A stretch of 15,591 bases of DNA from an uncultured Lentisphaeria bacterium (GCA_949298665.1 CASFXO010000096.1:1-15591), one strand, 5' to 3'. Shown: positions 7,199 through 14,802, numbered from the stretch's first letter. The notes: generated from the sequence alone by a model not told the origin. Numbers and translations are program-made.

Positions 7199-7405
7199 AT
7201 GCCGCAGATCCTGTTCAACGGAAAGCCGATGGAAATCGGCGTGCACACCGCACTCTCCGATTTTCTACAGGCGCAGGGGCTGGATCCCGCGCAGGTGATT
7301 GTGGAGTGGAACGGCGAGATTGTGGAGTGGAACGCCGGTGAAGCGTCGCCGATGCTGCATTCCGATGACCGGCTCAATGTCTTCCGGATCGTTGCCGGAG
7401 GCTGA
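7199..7405 (+). CDS. thiS: ThiS, sulfur-carrier protein of thiamin thiazole synthesis
   Basis: 68 residues, the normal ThiS length. It has the ubiquitin-like pattern (ILFNGKP..., VEWNGEIV..., DDRLNVFRIVAGG) and ends in the Gly-Gly that is adenylated by ThiF and converted to a thiocarboxylate for delivery to ThiG. The start at 7199 has GAGGA about 8 bases upstream; an in-frame ATG at 7175 has none. Its TGA overlaps the ATG of thiF. A 17-base sequence is repeated with a 21-base period in the middle of the gene (7297-7334), giving IVEWN twice. Confidence 0.93.
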   Translation: MPQILFNGKPMEIGVHTALSDFLQAQGLDPAQVIVEWNGEIVEWNAGEASPMLHSDDRLNVFRIVAGG

Positions 7406-8016
7406 TGATGAGCATTGATTCCAGCCTGACGGCGTCGGAACGGGCTCGGCTGAGTACGGTGCGGGTCGGCATTGCCGGAGCGGGGGGACTCGGATCCAAT
7501 TGTGCGATGCACCTGGTTCGTTCCGGGGTTCGCCGCCTGGTGATTGCGGATTTTGACGCGGTTTCCGCCGGGAATCTCAACCGCCAGTTCTTTTTCACGG
7601 ACCAGATCGGCCGGCCGAAGGTGGAGGCGCTGCGGGAGAATCTGCTGCGCATTGCGCCGGATCTGGAGCTGGAGCTGCACTGCTGCCGGGTGGACACCGG
7701 CAACGCAGAACGGATTTTCGCGCATTGCGACCCGGTGGTGGAGGCGTTCGACGACGCGGACGCCAAGCGATTGCTGATCGACCTCATGCTGCGTGCCGGG
7801 AAAACCGTTGTCGCCGCCAGCGGCATTGCCGGATGGGGACGTTCCGGAGCCATCCGTCTGCAACAGGCGGGGCGGCGTCTCTATCTGGTCGGTGACGGAG
7901 AAGCCGCCGTAGAGGGCGAGTCCGGTGCGCGGCATCCGACTTCGCCCCGGGTGGGGCTGGCGGCGGCCATGCAGGCCAACACCGTCATGGCCGTGCTGCT
8001 GGGGGGGGAGCCGTAA
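7405..8016 (+). CDS. thiF: ThiF-family adenylyltransferase (short form)
   Basis: 203 residues of the E1/MoeB/ThiF fold. The nucleotide loop GAGGLGSN is at 25-32, the acidic residues at the end of the next strand are D49 and D51 (IADFDAVS), and NLNRQFFFTDQIGRPKVEAL is the canonical ThiF/MoeB signature. It would activate the C-terminal glycine of ThiS with ATP. It is about 50 residues shorter than E. coli ThiF and lacks the C-terminal CxxC pairs that bind zinc, as in the short ThiF family 2. Two ATGs (7405, 7408) are adjacent; the first overlaps the thiS stop (TGATG) and the ribosome site GGAGG lies in the end of thiS. The last codons hold eight consecutive G (8001-8008). Confidence 0.9.
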   Translation: MMSIDSSLTASERARLSTVRVGIAGAGGLGSNCAMHLVRSGVRRLVIADFDAVSAGNLNRQFFFTDQIGRPKVEALRENLLRIAPDLELELHCCRVDTGNAERIFAHCDPVVEAFDDADAKRLLIDLMLRAGKTVVAASGIAGWGRSGAIRLQQAGRRLYLVGDGEAAVEGESGARHPTSPRVGLAAAMQANTVMAVLLGGEP

Positions 8017-8075
8017 GGAACCGTGGAACCGCCATGTGAGACTTCAAGGGATCATTTCAGGAGATTTGCCATATT

Positions 8076-8846
8076 ATGAAAGAACTTGTTATTGCCGGAA
8101 GAAAATTCCACAGTCGTCTGTTTCTCGGAACCGGGAAATTTGCCTCCAAACAACAGTTCGCCGCCGCGCTGGCCGCGTCCGGCACAGAACTGGTTACCAC
8201 CGCGCTGACCCGGGTGGATCTCGCCGATCCCGGGGACGACATCCTCAGCGCCATCGACCGGAGCAAGGTGGAGGTCATGCTCAACACCTCGGGCGCCCGC
8301 AACGCGGAGGAAGCCGTCCGGATCGCCCGCCTCGGCAAGGCCGCCGGATACCGCTGGATCAAGCTGGAAGTCCACCCAGACGCCCATTACCTGCTGCCGG
8401 ACCCGGTCGAAACCCTCAAGGCCGCGGAGGCGATCCTCGCCATGGATATGGTGGTGCTGCCCTACATCAACGCCGACCCGGTACTGGCCCGTCGGCTGGA
8501 GGAATGCGGCGCTCATGTGGTCATGCCTCTCGGCGCGCCGATCGGTTCCAATCAGGGCATCCGTACCCGGGCGATGCTGGAGATCATCATCGAACAATCC
8601 CATGTGCCGGTGGTCGTGGACGCGGGCATCGGGTTGCCGTCCCACGCCGCCGAAGCCATCGAAATGGGAGCGGACGCCGTGCTGATCAATACCGCCGTCG
8701 CCGCCGCCGACGATCCCGTCCGCATGGCCGAAGCCTTCCGGCTCGCCGTCCGCGCGGCGGAGCTCGGCGTGGAGGCCGGGCCGCCGGCCGCCCGCAGCGG
8801 TGCGAGTGCCACCAGCCCGATGCACACCTTCGATATTTTCAAATAA
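8076..8846 (+). CDS. thiG: ThiG, thiazole synthase
   Basis: 256 residues, full family length. It forms the thiazole ring from 1-deoxyxylulose 5-phosphate, dehydroglycine and ThiS thiocarboxylate in the cytoplasm. The Schiff-base lysine is K96 in WIKLEVHPD. Other family blocks are visible: FLGTGKF, TTALTRVD, VMLNTSGA, MPLGAPIGSNQGI, VVVDAGIGLPSHAAEAIEMGADAVLINTA and ASATSPM. AGGAG (8059-8063) lies 12 bases before the ATG, a little far. The 59-base gap after thiF contains no clear structure. It is followed by thiH after 21 bases. Confidence 0.97.
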   Translation: MKELVIAGRKFHSRLFLGTGKFASKQQFAAALAASGTELVTTALTRVDLADPGDDILSAIDRSKVEVMLNTSGARNAEEAVRIARLGKAAGYRWIKLEVHPDAHYLLPDPVETLKAAEAILAMDMVVLPYINADPVLARRLEECGAHVVMPLGAPIGSNQGIRTRAMLEIIIEQSHVPVVVDAGIGLPSHAAEAIEMGADAVLINTAVAAADDPVRMAEAFRLAVRAAELGVEAGPPAARSGASATSPMHTFDIFK

Positions 8847-8867
8847 ACCGGCACACATGGTGAAATC

Positions 8868-9968
8868 ATGTTTCCCAAATTGAAATTGACCGAATCTCAG
8901 ATTCGTGACTGGTATGCCGCCGCCACGGCGGAACAGGCGGCGACGGTGCTGCGGAAGCCGCGCTGCGATTACTTCGATCTGCTGACGCTGTTGTCTCCGG
9001 CGGCGGCGGAAATTCTGCCGGAAATGCGGGAATGCGCCCGGCGGGCGCGCCGCCGTTATTTCGGTAAGACCGTCACCACCTATGCGCCGCTGTATATTTC
9101 CAACAGCTGCATCAACGGGTGCAAATACTGCGATTTCAACACCCGTCATCACTTTGAACGCAAGATCCTGACGCTGGAGGAAATCAGCCGCGAAGCCGAC
9201 GCCATACTGGCGCTGGGGCTGGATTCGCTGCTGATCGTCGCCGGCGAGGACCCGAAGCGGGCGGGGCTGGATTATCTCTGCGCGGTCGGAGAACTGCTGC
9301 GGAACCGTTTTTCCTACCTCTCGCTGGAAGTCGCGCCGCAGGAGGAGGCCGGTTACCGCCGTCTTTTCGAAGCGGGGTACAAGGGGTTGACCCTGTTTCA
9401 GGAGACCTACAACCAGGAGCTGTACAGGGAACTGCATCCCAGCGGGCCCAAACGTGATTATGATTTCCGGGTCTGGAGCCAGCTCCGGGCCGGGCGCGCG
9501 GGCATGCGCACGCTCGGGATGGCCTTTCTGCTCGGACTGGATGAATGGCGTATGGAGGCGGCCAGTCTCGGCGCTCACGCGCTGTATCTGCAGAAAGAGT
9601 GCTGGCAGAGCAAATTGCAGTTTGCTTTTCCGCGTATTACGCCGGTCAGCGACGGGTTCCAGCCCGCGCATCCGGTCGATGACGCGGATCTGGAACAGAT
9701 GATGCTGGCCTTCCGAATCGTCTTTCCCGAATCCGGAATCACCATCTCCACCCGGGAAGCGCCGGAATTCCGCGACCGCATGATGATCTGCTGCGCCGAC
9801 AACATGAGCGCCGGATCCCGGGTGACGCCGGGCGGTTATGCCGCGCTGGCGGACAAGGACGTCGGGCAGTTCACGCTGAACGATTCCCGCAGCGTGGCGG
9901 AAGTGGAGGCGGCCATCCGGGCCAACGGTCAGGAAGTCGTTCACAAATACTGGGATTCCGCACTCTGA
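8868..9968 (+). CDS. thiH: ThiH, 2-iminoacetate (dehydroglycine) synthase, radical SAM
   Basis: 366 residues. The radical-SAM cluster motif CxxxCxxC is C81-C85-C88 (SCINGCKYCDFN). It cleaves tyrosine with S-adenosylmethionine to give p-cresol and dehydroglycine for ThiG. Typical downstream blocks are seen: SLEVAPQEEAGYRRLFEAGYKG is split over two elements, then LFQETYNQELY and STREAPEFRD; the C-terminus is QEVVHKYWDSAL. ThiH rather than the oxygen-dependent ThiO points to an anaerobic host. It is the last gene of the operon; thiC, thiD and thiE are not in the window. A large GC hairpin follows. Confidence 0.96.
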   Translation: MFPKLKLTESQIRDWYAAATAEQAATVLRKPRCDYFDLLTLLSPAAAEILPEMRECARRARRRYFGKTVTTYAPLYISNSCINGCKYCDFNTRHHFERKILTLEEISREADAILALGLDSLLIVAGEDPKRAGLDYLCAVGELLRNRFSYLSLEVAPQEEAGYRRLFEAGYKGLTLFQETYNQELYRELHPSGPKRDYDFRVWSQLRAGRAGMRTLGMAFLLGLDEWRMEAASLGAHALYLQKECWQSKLQFAFPRITPVSDGFQPAHPVDDADLEQMMLAFRIVFPESGITISTREAPEFRDRMMICCADNMSAGSRVTPGGYAALADKDVGQFTLNDSRSVAEVEAAIRANGQEVVHKYWDSAL

Positions 9969-9990
9969 CGCGAATCCTGTCGGGAAAACT

Positions 9991-10030
9991 GCGCGCCGCA
10001 GGCGCCCGCGAACGGGCGCTGGCGGCGCGC
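9991..10030. terminator. Strong GC hairpin between convergent thiH and the MscS-type gene
   Basis: Outer arms GCGCGCCGC (9991-9999) and GCGGCGCGC (10022-10030) continue, after one mismatch and one wobble pair, into an inner stem closing on a CGAA tetraloop. On the minus strand the stem is followed by AGTTTTCCC, a short T run, so it best fits termination of the minus-strand channel gene. On the plus strand there is no T run, but the stem would protect the thi mRNA end. Confidence 0.65.
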
Positions 10031-10033
10031 TGG

Positions 10034-12391
10034 TCATGGGGTGCCGTCTCCGTTTTCCGGACGCGGCACCGGCGGCGTATCGAAGTGGACATCCAGCTGC
10101 GGAAACGGAATGACGACCCCGTTTTCCCGGAACAGGGTGAAGATCCTTTCCCGCAGGTTGGAGCAGGTCCGGACGCTTTCCCCCGCCTCCATCCAGACCC
10201 GCAGCGTGAAGTTCACGGAACTGTCCGCGAAATCCGAACAGAACACCTCCGGCGCCGGATAACGGTGAATCGAGGAGATTTCCGCCGCGGCCTGCAGCAG
10301 CAGTTTCCGGACCAGCCGGGGATCGGAAGTGTAATCGACGCCGATGACCAGATCGCGGCGCATGCGCCGGTCGCGCCGGGTCCAGTTGCGGAAGTCCTTG
10401 GAAAGAACCTGGGTGTTGGGCAGCGTGATCACCGAGCCGTCGAAGGTTTCGATGACGGTGGCGCGGAAACTGACCTTGTGCACCTTGGCGTAAGTGCCGT
10501 CGAATTCGATTTCGTCGCCCGGACGCACCTGCTGACCGACCAGCAGGATGATGCCGCTGATGAAGTTTTCCAGTACCTCCTTGAGCGCGAAGCCCATCCC
10601 CATGCTCAAGCCGCCGAGGATCACCAGAATGCTGGCATACTGCACATTCAGGATCAGCAGCACGAACAGGACATAACCGCCCCAGGCGATGTAGGTTCCC
10701 AGCGTGACGAATGACGGCACCGTGCCGAATTCGGCGGATTCCGGATTGAATTTGCGGATCAGCAGCTTGCTCAGCGAAATCAGGAACGCCAGCACGAACA
10801 GCGCAATCACCACCGTGTACAGATCGCCCAGCGTGAAACTGAAGAGATCGCGCACCCGGATGTCGTTCTGCGTCCAGTAGTCCAGGAAACTTTCCAGATG
10901 GTAGGTGACCGCCACGTTGCCCACCATCGTCCGCAGGACTCCCAGCCAGATCAACGGAATGCCCAGACGCACCAGCATCAGATTGAGAATACCGTGTTCC
11001 GGCCGGCTTTTTACCGTGCGGTAGATGATTTCCGAAGCGGCGACCGCCGCCTGAAACTGAGCCAGCAGCACATAGCCGATGAGCATCATCGTGAACCCGA
11101 TGTACAGCAGGCCCTGTATGGCCAGGATCGTTTCCAGCACCGTGACCCCCAGGGCGATGATGATCAGTGTCACATCGAATTTCGGATAGCCGCCGCGGCG
11201 CAGCAGCAGCAGCAGCGCGAGAATGACCAGCACGTTGATCGGCACCGCCAGCAGCAGCAGCGGCTGATACGGCGTCAGCAGTCCGTACAGCAGCAGCGCC
11301 GCGGCGCTCTGCAGCATCAGCGGCGTGTAGAGGAGGATACACCGCCGCATCTGAGACCGTTCCATGCGGAACCCCAGCGACAGCATCAGCAGCGCGCCGG
11401 CGCAGAAGAACTGGCTGATCTGATACATGAAGGACTGCAGATTTTCCGGCTGCAGAAAACGCCCCGCGTCGAACGCCAGCGCCAGACAGAGCAGCATCCA
11501 GGAGACGACGAACATCTTGGATTTGGAGTATTTGTCCGGGAAGCGCACCTGGCGCAGCATCCACGGATACAGATAGCGCGGCCCGGTGATCAGCGCTGCG
11601 AGCAGCAGCGGCAGGAAGACCAGCAGAAAGTTTCTGATGACCGGAAAACAGGCGTACCGCAGAACCGCCTGTGTCGTGTCCAGCAGCGTCCAGTACCAGT
11701 ATTGCAAAATGACCCGCGTCAGCGGCAGCAGGGCAAAGTACCCGGTTTGCCGGGAAAAAAACACCTGATCAATGGTTTCACCGCGGATTTGATCGCTTTC
11801 CTTGTACAGTGTCTGCAGCTGTTGCAGCAGGGTCGGGTCGGCGTGCGCCTGAAGCATTGCGGAAATCTGTCCGACGTTTTCTTCCAGTTCGGCATATTTC
11901 TGCGCGCAGTCCGTCAACAGTTCCGGATTGGCGAAGTGTTCCCGGCGCTGTTCTATCCGCGCCAGTTCCGTTTTCAGCAGTTTGAGATGGTCCCCCAATC
12001 GGACCATGCCGTCATGGAATTGGACGATCCGCTGATGACGCGCCCGGTAGGCGGTGTAAAGGTCGTGAATCTGCTGGCAGCGCAACGTCATTTCAAAGAC
12101 GTCCTGCGGCATGCAGAAATTCAGCAGGAACCGCAATTCCTCCATGCGGGTGCGGGTTTCCGCCTGGAACTGCTCAAAGTGATCCGTGCTGCGGCCGAAT
12201 TCGATCTGATATTTTTCCAGCAGCTGCAAAGTCCGGGTCAGCTGGGAATTCCAGCGGGAGAGGATCAGGTCCCAGTTTTCCACCGCCTCCGCGCCGGGCG
12301 GAGCGTCCGGTGCGTCCGGAGCATTGGACCGGACCGGAGCCGGGACTCCCAGCAGCGTCAACAGCAACAACAGGCAGGCAAGATTGCGCAT
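10034..12391 (-). CDS. Large MscS-family mechanosensitive channel (MscK/MscM-like)
   Basis: 785 residues. A probable signal peptide (1-22, a leucine-rich core after MRN) precedes a helical, coiled-coil-like periplasmic region (about 40-215). Some ten hydrophobic segments run from about 220 to 600. The last, glycine-rich pore helix (LVILGGLSMGMGFALKEVLENFISG is its region, about 589-613) leads into the MscS beta domain (VRPGDEIEF 622-630, VETFDGSVITLPNT equivalent 646-660) and the C-terminal cage. Such channels open on hypo-osmotic stress in the inner membrane. AGGAG lies only 3 bases before the ATG, but no other start fits the signal peptide. It is convergent with thiH and divergent from mraZ. 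Confidence 0.9.
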   Translation of the reverse strand: MRNLACLLLLLTLLGVPAPVRSNAPDAPDAPPGAEAVENWDLILSRWNSQLTRTLQLLEKYQIEFGRSTDHFEQFQAETRTRMEELRFLLNFCMPQDVFEMTLRCQQIHDLYTAYRARHQRIVQFHDGMVRLGDHLKLLKTELARIEQRREHFANPELLTDCAQKYAELEENVGQISAMLQAHADPTLLQQLQTLYKESDQIRGETIDQVFFSRQTGYFALLPLTRVILQYWYWTLLDTTQAVLRYACFPVIRNFLLVFLPLLLAALITGPRYLYPWMLRQVRFPDKYSKSKMFVVSWMLLCLALAFDAGRFLQPENLQSFMYQISQFFCAGALLMLSLGFRMERSQMRRCILLYTPLMLQSAAALLLYGLLTPYQPLLLLAVPINVLVILALLLLLRRGGYPKFDVTLIIIALGVTVLETILAIQGLLYIGFTMMLIGYVLLAQFQAAVAASEIIYRTVKSRPEHGILNLMLVRLGIPLIWLGVLRTMVGNVAVTYHLESFLDYWTQNDIRVRDLFSFTLGDLYTVVIALFVLAFLISLSKLLIRKFNPESAEFGTVPSFVTLGTYIAWGGYVLFVLLILNVQYASILVILGGLSMGMGFALKEVLENFISGIILLVGQQVRPGDEIEFDGTYAKVHKVSFRATVIETFDGSVITLPNTQVLSKDFRNWTRRDRRMRRDLVIGVDYTSDPRLVRKLLLQAAAEISSIHRYPAPEVFCSDFADSSVNFTLRVWMEAGESVRTCSNLRERIFTLFRENGVVIPFPQLDVHFDTPPVPRPENGDGTP

Positions 12392-12436
12392 TTTCTCCTA
12401 TTCCGTGATTTCGCCACAAGTCGGTTTTCCCCTTTC

Positions 12437-12466
12437 AATATACCCGCGTTCGATCTGTTTCGCCAA
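12437..12466 (-). promoter_or_regulatory. Putative promoter of the MscS-type gene
   Basis: On the minus strand TTGGCG (12461-12466), an 18-base spacer and TATATT (12437-12442) lie about 45 bases before the ATG. The -10 matches the consensus at five of six bases, the -35 at four. Confidence 0.4.
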
Positions 12467-12527
12467 CCTGGTTTTGTCGGAAAAGCGGAACCGCTGAAAA
12501 AAAACACCGAAAAGGCGATGAAAAAGG

Positions 12528-12555
12528 TTGTAAATGGAAAAAAATGGATTATTTT
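12528..12555 (+). promoter_or_regulatory. Weak candidate promoter of mraZ inside the box array
   Basis: TTGTAA (12528-12533), 16 bases and TATTTT (12550-12555) is the best spaced pair upstream of mraZ. It lies within the TGGA boxes, so bound MraZ would block it. Both hexamers match consensus at only four of six bases. Confidence 0.25.
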
Positions 12556-12568
12556 GGAATAAAATGGA
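12535..12568 (+). promoter_or_regulatory. MraZ operator: four TGGA boxes with a 10-base period
   Basis: TGGA occurs at 12535, 12545, 12555 and 12565, exactly one per 10 bases, separated by A/T-rich hexamers. The last two units (TGGAATAAAA) are identical. In E. coli, MraZ represses its own operon through TGGG-type boxes repeated every 10 bases, and the multimeric ring of MraZ reads such arrays. The array lies 30 bases before the mraZ start, as expected for autorepression. The period is seen directly; binding is inferred from the family. Confidence 0.75.
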
Positions 12569-12597
12569 ATAAAACCAGAGAAAGGCTCCCGTTTTTC

Positions 12598-13083
12598 ATG
12601 TTGGCTTTCTGCGGACAGGAACGTTGCCTGATGGACGGCAGCGGGAGAGTCAAGCTCAGTCGGCATTGGCTGGAGGATTTCGCCGCCGCCTGTGATGGTG
12701 AGGTGGTCGTGCATTGTCTGCCGGAAGGCGCGGTGGCGTTGTATCCGGAATCCGTTTATGCCGAGATGCGGCGCCGGGAACTGGCGGAAGTGGAACGGGC
12801 AGCAGCCAGCCTGGTGGCGCGGCGCAGCATGCGCCGGTTCGGGGCGCTGACGGCGGTGGAACGCATTTCTCCGCAGGGACGAGTGACCATTTCTCCGGCG
12901 TTTCGCGAGTACGCGGGGCTGGAGCCGGAGACGGAGGTCTGCGTCATCGGCGCGGAGATCGGCGTGGAAATCTGGAATACCGAACGTTATCGGAAGGAGA
13001 TGGCGACCATTCAATCCCACCTTCTCCGGAAAGGGGAAGCGGAAATGACGGCCGATTTGACACCGGAAAGGGAGGATCGGTGA
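12598..13083 (+). CDS. mraZ: MraZ-family transcriptional regulator
   Basis: 161 residues, built of two SpoVT/AbrB-like swapped-hairpin repeats. The first holds the DxxGR motif (D13-R17, MDGSGRVKLS). The second is SPQGRVTISPAFREYAGL (91-108), with Ser in place of the usual Asp, followed by EVCVIGAEIGVEIWNTERY (113-131), a hallmark of MraZ. MraZ forms rings that bind direct repeats and controls division and wall genes. The start at 12598 matches the family N-terminus (MLAFCGQE aligned with MFRGEYE). An earlier in-frame ATG at 12544 would place the operator in the coding region and is rejected. The ribosome site (AAAGG) is weak. It is not followed by rsmH, ftsL or ftsI but by a small membrane protein 1 base after its stop. 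Confidence 0.85.
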   Translation: MLAFCGQERCLMDGSGRVKLSRHWLEDFAAACDGEVVVHCLPEGAVALYPESVYAEMRRRELAEVERAAASLVARRSMRRFGALTAVERISPQGRVTISPAFREYAGLEPETEVCVIGAEIGVEIWNTERYRKEMATIQSHLLRKGEAEMTADLTPEREDR

Positions 13084-13084
13084 T

Positions 13085-13327
13085 ATGAGAAACATGAATC
13101 GGGGACAACGGGTTCTGCTGGGGAGCGTGCTGGCGCTGCTGGCGCTGCTGCTGGCCGGTTCCATCCATCCCGAGCGGAGCCGGCCGGAACGCGCGGATGC
13201 CGATGTGCGCCGGGCGGCGGAACGGATGAGCGCCGACCTGCCCGCCTCGCAACGGGCGGAATGGGATCAGGCGATGAAAACGGAGCCGCTGGTGTTGTTC
13301 CGGTGCAGCGCGCTGCCGGTGCGATGA
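13085..13327 (+). CDS. Small single-pass membrane protein, function unknown
   Basis: 80 residues. A basic start (MRNMNRGQR) leads into one hydrophobic segment (about 10-26, LLGSVLALLALLLAGSI). A charged tail of about 50 residues follows, rich in Arg, Glu and Ala. The segment lacks a lipobox cysteine. The ATG lies 1 base after the mraZ stop with a strong GGGAGGA 8 bases upstream, so it is co-transcribed and probably subject to the same operator. Its position recalls the division proteins that normally follow mraZ, and it has the topology of FtsL, but it lacks a recognisable leucine-zipper tail. I do not recognise a family. Confidence 0.65.
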   Translation: MRNMNRGQRVLLGSVLALLALLLAGSIHPERSRPERADADVRRAAERMSADLPASQRAEWDQAMKTEPLVLFRCSALPVR

Positions 13328-13360
13328 GCGCGTTTTTCCGTAAAAAAGCCGTCGTCCACC

Positions 13361-13388
13361 TTGCATAATCGCATAAATCGCTTATATT
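13361..13388 (+). promoter_or_regulatory. Promoter of rnpB
   Basis: TTGCAT (13361-13366), 16 bases and TATATT (13383-13388) place the start point at about 13393-13395. That is exactly where the first base-paired element (P1) of the RNA begins. Confidence 0.6.
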
Positions 13389-13392
13389 ATTC

Positions 13393-13761
13393 CGGTACGA
13401 CGGCTCGGGCAGTCGCTTCGTCGTTTCGGCGGCGGAGAGGAAAGTCCGGACTGCATAGAGCAGGGAGTCCTTTCGACAAGGAAGGATACCGCGGACAATA
13501 CGCCGCGGGAAGGCCAGTGCAACAGAGAGCAGACCGCCCGCCGGATTTTCCGGAGGGTAAGGGTGAAAGGGTGGGGTAAGAGCCCACCGGGCGTCGGCGA
13601 GAGCCGCGCCGCATGGTAAACCCCTCCCGCAGCAAGACCAAATAGGGGATGATGCCGTTGCTCGCGGCGCTATGAATCCCGGGTTCTGGTCACATAGACA
13701 GATGATTGCCGCCTGCTGCGGACAGCAGGAACAAAATCCGGCTTACAGAGTCGTCGTGCCG
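13393..13761 (+). ncRNA. rnpB: RNase P RNA, bacterial class A
   Basis: The catalytic RNA that removes 5' leaders from tRNA precursors. Universal core sequences appear in order: GAGAGGAAAGTCCGGACTGC (from 13435), CATAGAGCAGG, CAACAGAGAGCAGACCGCC (about 13520), GTAAGGGTGAAAGGGTGGGG (from 13558), GTAAGAGCCCACCGGG, then GGTAAACCCC (L15, contacts the tRNA 3' CCA end), GCAAGACCAAATAGGGG, AGACAGATGATTGCC and the 3' AACAAAATCCGGCTTA. The ends pair: 13393-13406 with 13748-13761 form a 14-pair P1 with two G-U wobbles. Length about 369, within the usual range. The exact ends are inferred from P1. It lies between a small membrane protein gene and a phosphatase gene. Confidence 0.96.
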
Positions 13762-13980
13762 CTGTTTCCCGCGGGACGGGAGACGGTGTTTCAGCGGAAG
13801 CGATGATTGCGGAGCGGTCGCCGGTGCGAAACGGCACCGGGGGGCCGTTCCGTATGCGCATTTCCGGAAAGGGAAACGGAGACACGGGACGGCAGCGACG
13901 GTTTTTCTCAGCGGGGCCCGCGACAGCAGGCGGTCGCTGGAGAAAATGTGCCGGAGCAAGCGGAATTTACGGAATGCAAA
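13762..13980 (+). other. Structured 219-base gap between rnpB and the metallophosphatase gene
   Basis: No gene is supported here. It contains a perfect hairpin, CCGGTGC-GAAACG-GCACCGG (13821-13840). A competing pairing, AACGG (13830-13834) with CCGTT (13845-13849), overlaps it. CCGCTG (13759-13764) can pair with CAGCGG (13792-13797) beyond the RNA end. A T5 run occurs at about 13900-13904 but without a stem in front of it, so no clear rnpB terminator is visible. It may be the RNA's 3' trailer, the leader of the next gene, or both. Confidence 0.4.
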
Positions 13981-14802
13981 ATGGCGAAATATGCGATTTT
14001 AAGTGATATTCACTCGAATTTTGAAGCTCTGTCCGTGGTGCTGGAAAAGTGCCGGGAACTGGACGTCACCCACTTTGTTTCGCTGGGTGACATCGTCGGT
14101 TACAATGCGGATCCGGAGCGCTGCCTGAAGGCGGTCCGGGATCTGGACTGGGTGGCGATGGTACGCGGCAATCACGATGAATACACCGCATCCGACGATC
14201 TTGCGATCGAGGGATTCAATCAGAATGCGCGACAGGCGATTCTGTGGACCCGGGAGCAGTTGTCTCCGGCTGAACGCGCCTGGCTGGTGCGTGCGCCGTA
14301 TCGTACCAGTGTGCCCAACTGCAATATGACGCTGGTGCATGCGACGCTGGATTCTCCGGAACAATGGGGCTATATTTTTGACGCGCATCATGCGGTGGAC
14401 AATTTTTCCTACCAGTTTACGCAATTGTGCTTCTGCGGACATTCGCATGTGCCGGTGGCCTTCTGCAAGAAGCCGGTGGCTTCGATGCGGGAGCGCAGCG
14501 TAGATGAAATTCTGCAGTGGAATGTGCTGGCGGGGGAAGACGGGACACCGGAACCGGAAGACTTTTCCCGGGCGGAGGCGCTTCCGGTGGAGATTCTGAC
14601 CGGTTATAAATATCTTTTCAATATCGGCAGCATCGGTCAGCCGCGCAATCGGGATCCCCGGGCGAGTTTCGCCGTATTCGACGATGTCGAGCGGATCGTG
14701 ACCCGTTACCGGATTCCCTACGATGTGGCGACCGCGCAGCAGAAGGTGCTGGACGCCGGCTTGCCGGAGCGGCTGGCGCTGCGGCTGGCGACCGGAAGTT
14801 GA
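13981..14802 (+). CDS. Calcineurin-like metallophosphatase (YfcE/MJ0936-like phosphodiesterase family)
   Basis: 273 residues. The dinuclear metal motifs are in order: D9-x-H11 (ILSDIHSN), GD at 36-37 (LGDIVGYNADP), GNHD at 63-66, an isolated His in LVHAT, and GHSHVP near the end of the domain. This is the metallophosphoesterase set used to cleave phosphomono- or diesters with Mn or Fe. The DIHSN and GYNADP features match bacterial 'metallophosphatase family protein' entries of unknown substrate. The start is chosen at 13981 because the DxH strand begins directly after it; the ribosome site is weak and upstream residues in frame show no homology pattern. The heptosyltransferase gene begins 7 bases after its stop, so the two are probably one transcript. 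Confidence 0.87.
   Translation: MAKYAILSDIHSNFEALSVVLEKCRELDVTHFVSLGDIVGYNADPERCLKAVRDLDWVAMVRGNHDEYTASDDLAIEGFNQNARQAILWTREQLSPAERAWLVRAPYRTSVPNCNMTLVHATLDSPEQWGYIFDAHHAVDNFSYQFTQLCFCGHSHVPVAFCKKPVASMRERSVDEILQWNVLAGEDGTPEPEDFSRAEALPVEILTGYKYLFNIGSIGQPRNRDPRASFAVFDDVERIVTRYRIPYDVATAQQKVLDAGLPERLALRLATGS

Noticed and set aside
8052..11564. Open frame of 1170 codons on the minus strand, antisense to thiG/thiH and overlapping the channel gene in another frame
   Set aside because: It covers two certain genes, has a His/Arg/Gln-rich composition without domain features, and is explained by GC-rich third positions of the true genes.
10898..12562. Plus-strand frame of 554 codons, very Gln/Arg-rich, opposite the channel gene
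   Set aside because: It mirrors the Leu-rich membrane protein on the minus strand (leucine codons read as Gln), so it is a shadow.
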